64,000 bases of DNA, taken from contig MNCI01021017.1 of assembly GCA_015680685.1 (NCBI GenBank), positions 4,130 through 68,129 of the forward strand, read 5' to 3'. The notes beneath the pieces were generated by a model that was not told the DNA's origin, did not search any database, and was given only the letters and a program-made list of their open reading frames with translations. Made by a program: the position numbers and the translations under genes. Origin of the DNA: Gnetum montanum. Its lineage: Eukaryota; Streptophyta; Gnetopsida; Gnetales; Gnetaceae. Of this stretch, positions 1 through 12,560 are shown in pieces. Every line of letters begins with the position of its first letter. The first letter of the stretch is position 1.

Positions 1-199
1 CACACACAACGCAATCGTTACATTTCTTACAAGCGCACGCCGCAACAGCACACACACATACTCACATTAACTACTGAGTTTATTTGGAGGTATCTGGGCC
101 TTGGTGTTGCCAAAGACCAGCAGGCACCTAAATCCTGTTCGAGGACACTCGTTGGCGGTCGCGTCCCAAACGGTCGCCAACAAATACCACTATAACATA
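1..199. other. Unassigned GC-richer segment
   Basis: Starts with CA-rich sequence, then a GC-richer stretch unlike the AT-rich flank from 200 on (for example the CGGTCGC words at 155-175). It may be the end of another element cut by the window edge. No coding match seen. Confidence 0.3.
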
Positions 200-880
200 A
201 GGAAGGATCTTTGAAGAAAACGAAATAAAGTATATTTATAAAAGAATGAGAAATGGTTGGGATGGTGAAGATGAAGAGAAAAGTTAAATTATACTTTCCA
301 AGAAAAAATTTTAGTTTGTCAAAAGAACCATTTCAAATACCAAAAGCATCATCAATGTACAGCTTATAGTAGAGGAGTGGTGCACAATTCATAAAACTGA
401 ACAAACATTGCTTGAGGTGGAAAAGAAAAAGGTAAACATAAGCTATAGCAAAATTACTACCCATAGTAGTGTCATGAACTTGCTAAAAGTTCCTTCCATT
501 GAATTCTAGAAAATGATGCATAATAACTAGCATAGTCAAATTGGAGATGGTACCCTTGAAAAGATCCTATTGGGAATGAGGGTAACCTCAAAAATAGGTA
601 TAAACTATGGCAAATAGATCTATCATAACTTTATCAATTGGAATACTTAAGTACATGTATTCAACATCAAATGTAAAGAGCCATATTTTGAAAGTGTATA
701 GGAGTGGAGATCTCAGAGAAGGATGATAAAATTTGTATGGTGCGGAGTTTGAGCAAGTAGGATTAGCATGAGTAAATAGTGAAGGAGATAAAAAGCATAT
801 TTGCAGGGCTAGCCTATGTTTGTAGAAGAAAATGAGATGACCAACCAAGGAGGATCTGTGGATTTTAAGAATGAGTTAGA
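200..880 (-). mobile_element. Penelope-like element RT fragment (PLE-A)
   Basis: Minus-strand translation gives RT motif A as FDVEYMYLSIP (about 640-670) and motif C as YIDDAFG (339-359). Motif C is followed by the PLE-style continuation DKLKFFLGKYN and INILYFVF. The FDVxSLYxNIP and YIDD arrangement is characteristic of PLE reverse transcriptases rather than LINE or LTR types. Stops and frameshifts break it, so it is inactive. DNA of 540-620 is recognisably the inverted counterpart of 24,830-24,900 in PLE-B. PLE ends in GIY-YIG endonuclease were not seen here. Confidence 0.7.
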
Positions 881-2539
881 AAATTCATGGTTTGGCTTGG
901 GACACATGAATTTTTAGAAGAAAATTCTTACACCTAGAAAGAACAAGGAAAAACTACTCAATGATAAAGACAAACCTAGAAAGGATGACATGCTATAGGA
1001 TAGTCTAAATTTTCAAATAAACCTTAGAGTTTGAAAGTTGTCAAGTGGCCTCTTGAAGGTACTAGGAGAATCCAAGACATAGATTTTAACATTTTATCAA
1101 TAGGCCTTAAAATGATAAAATTATTTCATATAAGTTTTTTTAGAACAAAGAGAAGATGTTTAGGAAGGCAAGATTTGCTGGAAAAAATAAGAGAATCAAG
1201 AGCAAATAGTAGAGTATCATGGAAATGGAAAATGGAGTCTTCAAGTGGGGAAGGATAGCATGGAGGATTTCATTTTCTGAGAACATAGATTTTAATTCAA
1301 GTAAGAGAGATAGTAACAAAGAAAGAACAAGAAGAGGAAGGGACTTCATCTAACTATAAAACAAAATGATTCTACAGATGGAGGCATTTGGAAAAAGCTC
1401 TAAATGCTACAATGACATCTTGATAGCTTATAGAAGATGACCTATGAATAAAGTTTAAATCTAGATCAAAAAACTTCTTTTCATCTATAGAGAGGTTATG
1501 ATAGGAGAGACTGTGGATGGTGTAGTTGAAGATGTGGTTCTCCACTTACAATAACTTCCTTCTCTTAAATAGCATGATAGCAAAGGAATAAGGATTGACA
1601 ATAGGGATCTATTTATTTATGGAGATCTAATAGGCTATTGATTTAAGTGATGACATTAATCTTTGGAACTTCCTACAAGTGTGGAAGTAGATGATGTGGG
1701 CTAATTACCTTTTGGGTGTTGTTGGTTTCCCTTCAATTCAAATGGTCTAGAGGTAGGAGTGATGGGTGAATTCATCTTTTGCTTAGTAGGTAAATTCCTA
1801 GACTAATTCCTACCTCAAAATAGATGATATCTATTTAAAGGATGTTCATTTTTAGGAGCATGAGGAACCAGAGCATTACTTGCATTTGTATGATTAGGAT
1901 TCCTAGGAGTGTAAGGAGGAACAACTCCAAGCTGCTTGAGAATTTTAATCACATATTTGACAAAACTATCTTTTTACTATTGAACTTATGATTAATGAGC
2001 ACATCAACAGTACATTTTCCATTTATTTTATCAACTAATTCTTCTACAGCAATCTAATTTGATGCTTAACAGCATTATCCTATACATGAGGTTCTTTTTT
2101 GAGTCAAAACTAAACCATCTTATTTTCAAGATCATCATAGATCTTCTAGGTGCAGGTTAGTTACATATCAAGAATGTTGATTGAAGAAACTTGATCAAAC
2201 TTGGAGATTACTTTATGAAAATTATCAACACACCAATTGTAAAAAGCAACAAGTTGAGCTTTAAGATTAATAGTGGTAGATGTAGCATCTTCAAGGTAAA
2301 ATATTTACAGCTTCATGTCACACTCTTCTTGGGCTCTCATAAAATTTTCTTGCATCATAAACTTTGTGTCTTCATCCTTAACTTTATAGTTAGGGTGATT
2401 GCTTCAAAAAATATTGATGAAAAATCCTTTGGCTATAAGGAAGAAAGGCTTCTATCATAATCAAATAGCACAATTTAGTTGGTGGAGCTTATTCTTGAAG
2501 TCCATGGTAAAGAAGGAAATAAACTTAACTATGCTTGGT
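881..2539 (-). other. Probable 5' part of PLE-A, decayed
   Basis: No intact gene. The sequence is AT-rich and continues upstream of the PLE-A RT on the minus strand up to the outer LTR at 2540. Short open stretches exist in several frames, but no family match was recognised. Assigned to PLE-A by position only. Confidence 0.35.
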
Positions 2540-3415
2540 TGATGAGTGCTGGAGGTATCCCAACACTCTACCATAGAATTCATGAGTGCATGTGCACGAC
2601 CAAATCATAATCTATGGATGGAGAATGTAATTATGCTACTAATTGATGATAAGTTTGAGATCATTATCTGCACTTTGAGTTAGTAAAGTTCAAGGATATA
2701 GTTTATCACTTAGTAAGGCATATGATTGGTTGATGTTGTAAGGCTCTTCACACTCTTATTGGTAACCATGATTGGGTAAAGATAAAATTCTAAGTCTAGC
2801 TTACTAACAACACATAAATCTATCTTAGCCTAGTGCGATGAATATTTAGTCTTGGTCTACCATACACACCTTGGACTCATTTAGTTATCACTGGGATTAC
2901 TAAGTAGAATTACCACTAAGTGAATCAAGCAACGCTACTATTGGGTTATTGGATAACTACACTTAGTGCTTGAAACCAATTGTATCCATTCTGCTTACTA
3001 ATAACATTGAAAGTAAAGTTATTAAAATGGAAATGATTAACTAAGAAAGTAATAAATTTATTGTAAGTAAACATAAAGAAAACTAAGTGGATGCTACAAT
3101 GATGAGAAACATCTTCGATCTTTATTGCTGCACATAAACTATGTTCAAGTATAATTTACTCAAATAAAGATTCTAGTCAATTGCTTCACATCACACTACA
3201 AGCATTCACTCTATCACTAAACTATGAAAATAAACTACAAGAGTTTCCCTAAGACTACAATGAAAAAGTTATCGATTATGCATCCAAGTGTTGATATTTA
3301 TAGGGTTGCACAAATCCCAAGACATTACATCAATGATGACATAGGATGAGCTACGATATTACTGGTACGATATCCTAGTTACAATATCGCATGTTTACAA
3401 AAAATGATTTTATCA
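2540..3415 (-). repeat. 3' LTR of outer Gypsy element
   Basis: 876 bp, partner of 22237-23117. TATAAATA box (minus) at 3295-3302 and 14-bp-spaced GATATT/GATATC/AATATC words at 3355, 3369 and 3383. Immediately followed on the plus side by the polypurine tract complement (3416-3429). Confidence 0.85.
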
Positions 3416-6400
3416 TACACCCATGACTAACTAGAAACTTATCCTCAAGTTAAAAAAAATGAGGATAGAATCCCTTACAAAATTGGGAGGTAGACTTGAC
3501 TTAACATGACTAACTATTTACAAGACTCTTGAATGCTAGATTTGTTTTTCTTACAAAATTACATAAAAAACATAACAAAAGAAAATGAAAAAAAAAAAGT
3601 TGAAGTAGCACAATGTAGCCTTATGTTCCTAATGGTGATGGCTCTTCCATCAGCTCTTTCCTCTATCATTAGGCTTCTGGAATTCATAGAAATTTAGAAG
3701 TGCCTAAAGTTTGTCTTCTTCTATCCTTGGATGATGTAACATCCATGCTGATTGACCAATGTTTAATGGAGTTAATATGTCCCATAGGCATGACAATCAC
3801 GAAAACATCTTGTTTGCTTTTATGTACCATGAAGCAAAATACCATCATTCTTTCTCAAAAGCCTTAGCCACCTTTCTTAATTCTAAATAGTCTGACATTC
3901 AATGGTCCAATTTGGCTACTATAACTTTCTATCCCTAGTACCTAGCTTTGAAAATTTGTAGTTCTGAGTTTTCCACATGTAATTTCTACAAGGCATCCTT
4001 TCAATTGGCAAACTCCTTCTCATATAGTGCATACACTATCACTACCTACTACTCTAGCTCAATCCAAGGCCATCCTTCTATCAACATGATCAAGTTAGCA
4101 TACCAAATATTTTCTAACCCCATTTATTCTATCAAATCCTCTATCTGTAAGTTCTTATGTTTGATTTTGGCCTAGTGGATGTGGGCTAAACTATCTAAGA
4201 TGGGCTACAAATCTAGAATTTTAGCTATCTGCTTTTACATGCCCACTTGATCCCTAAAATGTTCATTGATATTTTCATGTCTTTTGGTGTTATTCTGTCA
4301 AACACTTATCATAATGGTTGTTTTTCATTTGATGGCATCAACCTCTTCCATTGATATGGTTCTATTCTCTTAAGTCAATTTGCTCATGTAATGGTTGACT
4401 CTGATTAATTATTCTCATAGTTGATGACTACATTCCTTAAGAACATTCTTCTGTCTCTCCACATTTGTCAACCTTATTCTATGAGAAGTGAGCTACTTAT
4501 TCTCCTCTTCTAAGACTATGAGAGCTTTGGCGTGTGCATATATTTGTGCTTTGATCACTGATGCATTGCACATCTCCTTTTCTCTCTCCATCTCAACCTT
4601 GATATTATGGACACTGAGTTGCCTTACCTAAACCACGCAAAACTACTCAAGTTGGTCCGAGGTTATGAATCGTGTAGAAACTTGTTATTCTTCTCTAAGA
4701 GCTACCAATTATCCTTGGAGTCTCTGCACTTCATTTTTTGTGTGTTCTACCCTCGTTTCAACCATTACCAACTTCCCTTTTATGGTGATTAGGTCAAATT
4801 CTACTGCAATGATATCACTGGGGATATCAAAAATATTCTACATGATTTAGCCTATCTACATCCTCATGTTCAATAGGAGTCATTGAGGTACCAGCTAGCA
4901 TTTAAGCATCTTTGGCTCTAGAGCTATCAGCTGGTGACACAACAAGAATGTTGAAGGATTCATTGATATGGTCAATGATAAATTTTGTAGCTACTACTAC
5001 ATCCTAGTGCTACATAACCACCACTGTGGCACCCTCACTAATTTCTAACATCACTTAGAATGATGCAGCATTTCCAAAAAAATTTTGTGTCCAATAATCC
5101 TCTCTTCCTTTTTACAATGACACTTTCCCACTTGCAAGATCTATGGAAACTATGGACCAAACTAATCTTTCTCTAACCCTATAGGGATTGGATCCTTCAC
5201 TTGCTCCCCAACTAATGGTTTCTATGAATTGACATAGGTAGCTTATTTATGGTCTATAGTCCTATGGAGGTGGTGGTGGAGCTTATTATTTTGGTCTATC
5301 TCTAACAAGTGGCTAACTATTAGGTCCTACTTGTTGTTGCTGCATGGTAGTGTGAATGTTACCAATAAGACTTGAACCTATAGCTCCTTCAGTTCCTACT
5401 AGCTTTTGTAGCTGATCTTTTTTGGGTGACACTAGCTTAAACATTTCTACATAAGAGGTGTTTTGGGCTTTCTTAAGAACATCATTGGTATAGCTCAGAA
5501 TCCTAACTTGTTTGCAAAGCCTTCTTATTAGGGAAGGGAATGATAGTGTTGGCTTCCTTGCCTTCTTTTCCTAAAATCTCCTTTGAATCTCTAGAAATAT
5601 TATATGTGCAATGTTGGCATTGAATTTTTCCATCAATATTGCAATTCTCCTAGCTGCATAAGTTGAGACTTTGTTGAGCCATTTTGTTGGGAACAAGTGG
5701 TAAGTCCCAATCTTAAAGTAAATTTTCTCTTCAAATGTAAGCTGACTATAATCCTTATCTTCTTTTCCACATGCAATCTACAACCACAACTTCTTTTCAT
5801 CTATATCTAATCTGGTTGAAATTTTTTCGACATTTATCTCCTCCATTTTGGATGTTTAAGGATTTGGCTATTACCTCTACTGAGTAAGGCACTAAGACTC
5901 CTTTTATCTTTATAGTGGCATCATCTTGTTTATTTTTTTGAAATTGATAGACCTCTCCCAAGTACCATTCTACATTGGTAGACAATGTTGGCCATAATGG
6001 AGATGCTAGGAGTTGTGCTCTTATAGTTTTTGGTGCAAATTCCATAAATGAACCAAAGTTTAGTTCCACGATGACCGAGGACATAATGGACTTCTCTTGG
6101 ATGGCTTAGAGGCATTCATTAGATAATGTGAGACATTGTTCCTATTCTGATACTGGTAGTGCCTCTTCCTTTGCTTATGTAGAGTGCCTAGTAGTAGGGG
6201 TCTACTAATGAATACTAAATAACTAAGCTTCATGTTCTATGTGTTCAACTTGTAGGATTTGTTCTTTTGCTTGGCCTCTTAGACTTTTGTCACCTTATTG
6301 GGAAGGTCCTTCAACTGCTAGTCCTTTCGAGACCATCTAAAATCAATAAGAGTTTGATATTATTAAATTTTTGACATTGATTCATAAAAATTCATTATCC

Positions 6401-7805
6401 TTCTCATACTATTGTTTGATAAAGTTCCTATCTTATCATGATTGTAGAGTTAGAAAAATTTTAAAAAGAAACTTCCAAGTATTATATTCCTTTTTATTAT
6501 GATCTTCCATAGTTATCATTTTATCATTTATTATACCCTTATTTGGTTGATATGGTTGTTTAGGAGAATTGGATAGTCAGGTATAATGTTCTTACTATTC
6601 TCTTACACTTACCCTTTATAATGTCTTCTAGGTGTTAGGAAATTCTGGTTTAATCTTCCTGAGCTATGCATAATGTATCCTCCATGACTAAGTTGAGCAC
6701 TCTAGGATCAATAAAGATCAATAATTTCTAAAATCAGAGTTACAATGAGGAAGTTATGACATTGGAAAGTTTGGGCATCACAGCTCAGAAAAACTGCAAA
6801 AACGCCCCTTGCTATGAAATGGCAAATTGAAAAATTCTTCCAACTTCCACATGTATATATACTATTTTTATATGCATAACATCATTGATATGACATCATA
6901 GCTCCAATGTAATACTACCTCATACATCATATCTACAATTTCACCATTAGAAAATTTCAATTTTTGAGCAATTTCAAATCTAAAAATAAGTCAATTGGAT
7001 AATTTGGAAGACATAGAGACTATCTAAAGGATCATGGATCATAGAAGATGTGTAGAATTCAAACATTTGGTGTTCTAAAATATTAAGGAATGAATCTCAG
7101 GCAACAAAATTTTATTAATTCTATATGAGATGGATTGAAGATTCTTAGTTGATGGACAAGTTATAGGATTTTGTGGGAAGTGTTTGTTGAGTTGTTATCA
7201 TGTTGGAAGGCACAAGATGATGTGGAATTGCTCAAGTATGAAATACAACAATTATACAAGTGGATCCCACACCATCGCCCCCCACCCACACCCACACACC
7301 CTCCCTCCCAAAGCAAGCTTTATCCCTTAGTGCCCTTATATAACCACACCTAAAAGTATCTGTAGCTACTGAAGGAGTAAAATGTAAGACATACTTGTCT
7401 AGCAAAATACACATGTTAATATCACTAGATTGGGAAAATAACACTATATCATACAAAACCATAAAGTTATGATTAAATATACAATGAGGTGAAATGATAT
7501 GTAGAATGGATTGTAGAAATCAGGACATGAGGTATCTTACCATAGGAATAATGAATCCTTTTCTATGATGTGAGGTTAAGGCAATCACTAGCCTTTCTAT
7601 ACAAGATTCAAACCAACTCCAAACCACTTTCCAATAACATCATATTGTTTCATCTCCACAACTAACAACCACAAGACTATCACTATTGCAAGAAGTATTA
7701 CCACTTAGCAATGTTGTTCAAGGAAGGATTTTATTAATAGCACACTTTCTTTATTTGTTAAATTTTTGAAAATTTTCCTATCTTCAAGCATGATAACATG
7801 TCTTT
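3416..7805 (-). other. 4.4-kb 3' segment of outer element, unrecognised
   Basis: Lies between the inner insertion and the 3' LTR. No RT, RNase H or integrase motif. The best open frame is 5797-6084 (95 aa, minus), with VEWYLGEVYQFQKNKQDD and IKIKGVLVPYSVEVIAKSLN. This faintly resembles the plant-transposon ORF1-type domain found in Athila-like elements (length and a VxGxLVxxS-like motif), but it was not confirmed. The rest has many stops. Confidence 0.4.
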
Positions 7806-8665
7806 TGTTGAGCGGCGAGCTACCCCTACGTCCAACCATATGAATACAAGTGTTCATGCACAATTCGGTCAAACTCCAAGGGTTAAGTACTTATGTGCTT
7901 ACACAAAACAAGGATGGGTTATGTGAGCATTGTCTTCCCAAGCTTACTTGTAAAGCACAATTTTATAGTTAAGTAAACTTGAGGTATATGATTTTTATGC
8001 TTTTTATGTTTTATGTTCTTGGTTCTTAAAATAGGGAAATGAAATAATTTAGTAACTAATTTGATTTAACTAGTTAACTATTCTCTAACTAGTCCTAACA
8101 CCAGCATCCATTCTCACTTGCCGAGCACATCCTGAACCAATGTAACACTACTAGGATTACCAAATGCTAATCATTACTAGGTTACCAAGTGTTCCACGTA
8201 TGCTCAAAGTGGTTGTGCTCAGTGTGCTAATTCATTGATAATTAACAATTCAATGGAAATAACATTGATTAACTATTGAAAGCATTGCATAATAGTAAAT
8301 AGCATGAAAAGTAATAATTAAGCTATTCTGAATGTAGCAAGGTTTATCATAAAGTTTGTCTTTATTTTCGATCACAAGGTGTGCTTAGGTACACAATGCT
8401 AGAACAAAGATCTGTTCACTTTATGACTCCTACTGCAAGTACTCAAAAATAATTCTAACTCTAGAATGGAAATACTATAAGAGTTCAACTAAGGGACTAA
8501 AAACTAATGCCAAACCAAGTGCCCTAGTCTCTTATTTATAGGCAATGAGACAAGCTCTGACATCGCATGTCCAATATTGCTTCGGTACCTCCGATATCGC
8601 ATATCTTATATCAAGGGTCTGATATCGAGGATCTGATATTGGGGGTTTGATATCGTGACTCATCA
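7806..8665 (-). repeat. 3' LTR of inner Gypsy element
   Basis: 860 bp, partner of 16985-17843. TATA (TATAAATAAG, minus) at 8531-8540. Five 14-bp repeats at 8593-8662 abut the edge. Polypurine tract CAGTCATGGGGGTA (minus) lies at 8666-8679. Confidence 0.9.
8593..8662 (-). repeat. 14-bp tandem array at LTR edge
   Basis: Five units begin at 8593, 8607, 8621, 8635 and 8649, each starting GATATC, TATATC or GATATT, with a consensus close to GATATCGNGGGTCT. In element orientation this is the first 70 nt of U3, upstream of the TATA box, where LTR enhancers normally lie. Confidence 0.75.
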
Positions 8666-10647
8666 TACCCCCATGACTGAATGAAAACTCATCCTTGAGT
8701 TCCTTAAAAAATATTGGGAAGGTATGGGATTATTGGCTAAACAACAACAGTGACATGGAATGACAGACTTAAAGTGCCCGATGAACGGATCGACAAACAT
8801 ATTATAGCATTGGTGTTCATAACCACTATGGTGAACACTATACATAGATGACATCCAGACCCTCTTTTGACAACTTGAAGAGACAGAGAAGAAAGAAAAT
8901 GAGGCACATTGTTGCCGATGTCAAAATTGTGCACACCGTTGTTCATCCATGGCCACATGATTAAGTGTGTTTCTTGCATAAATGCTCCAGCTCCAATCCA
9001 TCCTAAGTGCTCCCTCCTATCCCAGTCCATTGTTCATGTGATCGCTATATACACACACAACACAGTCACGAATTAGCAGGGATAGATAAGATATAATGTA
9101 ATTGATAACTTGCCTCAATATGAAGCACATTGGCTAGGTTGTGGGTATGACAGATACTGGGTTAGAGGTTTGTAACTAATAACTACACAAGGTGTTAGGG
9201 TGAGATAAGTAATGAAATGGAAAAACTTGCGACAAGCCTCCATGACTAAGAGCGAACCTCTAGTAGCAATAGGGTGGAAAACAAAAGAACAAGAAAGATG
9301 ATAGACATAACAATGGTGAAGCCAATAAAACAAAAAACAAAAATGGATGTCATGGATGGGATGAAATGAAAAATAGTTGAATGCAAGAAATGTTTAAGGG
9401 AAAGAACTTAACAATTGCATCAAAAAGGAATGCCAGTGGGTCCTCCCCAAAGCATGCTCATGCCCTTTTATGCCCTGACAAACCCATAAAGAAAAGAGTC
9501 TGTAGGCTCTAGGAATGATATTTGGAAGCAATAGTTAAGAATACACCTGCAAGAATTTACCAAAGAATAACAATGCGTCAACCAAGATATAGACTACTCA
9601 TAAAATCAGCAATGAGGTGGAATATGAAAAGCAATACGAAAAGAGAGAATGGAATGAAATGGAATCCCAAAATCAAGCTTGTGTAAAGTCCCTTGTGTAG
9701 TATGTTATTAAGGTGACTTAATAAAATTCAGCCCAAATCCAAATTAAAACTAACCACATCTAGTGACATTGCATCAACACACTTGACCAACCCATCCTCC
9801 TGAAGCAACGAGAATGCTTCCACCAAGCAACCAGCATTCCAAAAGGGGAAGAATAGAGAAGCAGGAAGTGAGGAAGGGCCTTAGTTAAAGGGATCCTTTA
9901 GGCATGGGTAACATGTCTTTCCAGTGCTATAACCAGTGCTTGTATCCCATGTTCCTTTATTATGTCTAAGAGGTGTGCTTTGAATTCCCACCAATTTTTT
10001 TTTTTTTTTGAGTGGGAACCACACCATGAAAAGACTTATTTGATTTATTCAACCTCCTGGTATTAGTTGTCAATGGAATGGTGGAAAACCTATGAAAAAC
10101 ATCCAAGTACCCAAGAGAATAGCTAGCACAAATGTATCGCATCCCCTTGAAGTCACACCCTTTTCAATCCATTTAAATCTTTCCTTGGTTTGAAGAGTAC
10201 CAAGCCACAAATTAATTAATAGGTTTGATTAGAAAAAAGGATAGTACATTCCCAAAACAANGATTAATAGGTTTGATTAGAAAAAAGGATAGTACATTCC
10301 CAAAACAAAGGGAGACCATAGAGTTGAATGGGTGAATGGATGACGTGGATTCATTGCCTGTTTTATCAAAAGAAACCATATATTAGCATCAACATTGAAA
10401 GTCAAAGGTAAAAACCAAACATTAGCAAGCAACACTATTATAGTACAATCCACCATCATGAGCACTTATTATGTGATGAGTGAAAATAAATCAAACAAAC
10501 AAAGAAATAGAAAAAATGTTAATGATGGTGTAAAAAAAACCAGTAAACATGAAAAATGTGTAAAAAAAAAGGACAAAAGAAATTGAGGACTTTGAATAGT
10601 TAACATTGGTGGTCGTCTCCCCCACGACTAAGTTGGAAGGAGGAAAT
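8666..10647 (-). other. Post-integrase region of inner element
   Basis: About 2 kb between integrase and the 3' LTR. Short open frames only, none recognised. Contains the assembly N (10261) and, at 10615-10632, a second polypurine-like tract next to the end of integrase. Confidence 0.5.
10261..10261. other. Single N with duplicated flanks
   Basis: About 45 bases ending at 10260 are repeated right after the N (to about 10308). This is the pattern of two overlapping contig ends joined without merging. Confidence 0.85.
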
Positions 10648-11650
10648 CTAAAATAATGAGCAGGGTTGTCCATCTATAGAGGTAGTGTTAGTATTGGTTG
10701 TTTTGGGTGCATGGAAGGGTTTGGTTTGTTGAATGTTGACCAATAATTTCTTATTTGAGCTTCTAGGTTTATAGATCATCATGGCTCCTGAAGGAAAAGT
10801 TTCATGAATGATATAAGGTCCTTCCCACAACATTTGAAATTTAGTTCGTTGTGGCACATGTGCGAGATTTCAATAAAGAGCCTTATCTCCTGGTTGGTAT
10901 TTGACTTTTCTAATTTTTAGGTCATGACATTGTTTGTTGAAGGCCTTGTGCAATTCATTGGATGATAGGGTGGCTAACCAGTTCTCATCTGGCATGTTAA
11001 GATTCATTAACCATTCCTTTTGCGCTAGATTGAGGTCAAGGTTAAGGTCACATGCTGTAGATACTGTACGAAGCTCAGCTTGGATAGGAAGTGTTAGAAG
11101 TTTACCATACACTAACTCATAGGGAGAATAGCCTATAGGGAGTTTTCATGTGGAGCAGTAGGCCCAAAGAGCATTGTTCAGTTTGGTGCTTCAGTCTCGC
11201 CTATATTTGCTAATGGTTTGTGTCAAAATTTTTGTAATTTTTCTATTGGTGACTTCGGCATGACCATTTTATTGAGGATGATATGGTGTAGTTATTTTAT
11301 GCTCAACTCCTAATTTTTGCATCAATTTTCAAAAATTCAAACTTGTAAAGTGTGTACCATTATCAGAAATAAGTGCATGAGGCATGCCAAACTTGTTTAC
11401 GATTTGTTGTTGAACAAATCATGCAGTGGTAGATGACGTACAGTCCGTAACAGTGGTTGCTTCTGCCCACTTTGTAAAATAGTCAACAGCAACAACAATG
11501 TATGTTTTTCCATTGGACATTAGTGTAATAGGCCTCATAAAATCAATTCCCCATATGTCGAACGGTTCTAAGTGTTGAATCCATTGTTATGGACCCTCCA
11601 TTCTAGGCGTCATTTCCCCATCGCATTGGTAGCGCTCACAAGATTGGACA
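10648..11650 (-). pseudogene. Integrase of inner Gypsy element
   Basis: DDE core: first Asp in WGIDFMRPI (about 11539-11553), second in ALISDNGTHF (about 11346-11375), Glu in GHAEVTNRK (about 11245-11270). Then SPYELVYGKLLTLPIQAELR, KVKYQPGDKALY and LWEGPYIIHETFPSGAMMIY, the C-terminal fold. No chromodomain, which fits Athila/Tat. Frame broken at several stops. Confidence 0.88.
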
Positions 11651-11959
11651 AAATGATGGGCATACCGAAATAATGTAGGCCAATAATATCCTGCAAGTAA
11701 TATTTTAATGGTTGTTCATCTCCCAGAGTAATGACCCCCATAAGGGCCCTCATGAGCATCTTGGAGAATTTGCAATTGATCTACATCTGGAACACACCAT
11801 CAAACCAAGCCATTGGAACATACCTTCTAAAGGTGTCCATTAATTTCCATGAAATGTTTGACTTGGTGGAGAAAATGTTGTTTCCTTTTAATGTCCAAGC
11901 CTTGTGGTGTTTCTTATGTGAGAAGATAGGTAAGAATGCTACTATACCAATTTGTATCT

Positions 11960-12560
11960 ATGGGTGATTAATTTTTTATTACACCTGCAAAGAGGAGTTC
12001 ATCAGGGAAGCGATCAAAAATTGGGTATTCATCCTCTTTGTTGTCCCATCGCAACTGAGATAAATGATCGACAAAAACATTCTCAATGCCTTTATGATCA
12101 ATCATCACAAGATCGAACTCTTGCAAGATCACAAGCCATAGTATGATGCAAGGGTTCACTGTTGGTTTATTCATAAGGAACCAAATTGCACTATGATCCA
12201 TGTATACAAATATTTTATAGCCTAATACATAGTGCCTAAATTTTTCTAGCACAAACACCATAGTCATTAATTTGTTTTTTTTGTGGGGTAGTTGAGTTGT
12301 GCACTAGCAATACTTCGACTTGCACAGTGAATGTAATAGGGACATTTTTGGTCATATAATTATGTAAGTATGGCTCCTAAAGCAAAATCGGACATGTCAG
12401 TCATTATATGGAACAGTTTGGACCAGTCAGAAGCTTGTAGGATGGGTGTTTCTACGAGCTTCTACTTCAAGGTTTGGAAAGCTAGCTCACATTCCTTAGT
12501 CCATTCAAAGGATACATCTTTCTTCGTTAGTTCTACCAATGGTTTTGCAATCTTCGAAAA
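11960..12560 (-). pseudogene. RNase H of inner Gypsy element
   Basis: Contains [50 protein letters not shown] and EFDLVMIDHKGIENVFVDHL, the standard Gypsy RNase H order (family VYTDHAALKYL and EFDLxIxDKKGxENxVADxLSR). Stop codons interrupt it. Confidence 0.88.

Noticed and set aside
5797-6084. Naming this frame a definite Athila ORF1
   Set aside because: Resemblance is faint and based on one motif and length; left unnamed.
7258-7315. C-rich pyrimidine stretch as a regulatory tract
   Set aside because: Simple low-complexity CCCACACC sequence inside the outer element; no partner or motif.
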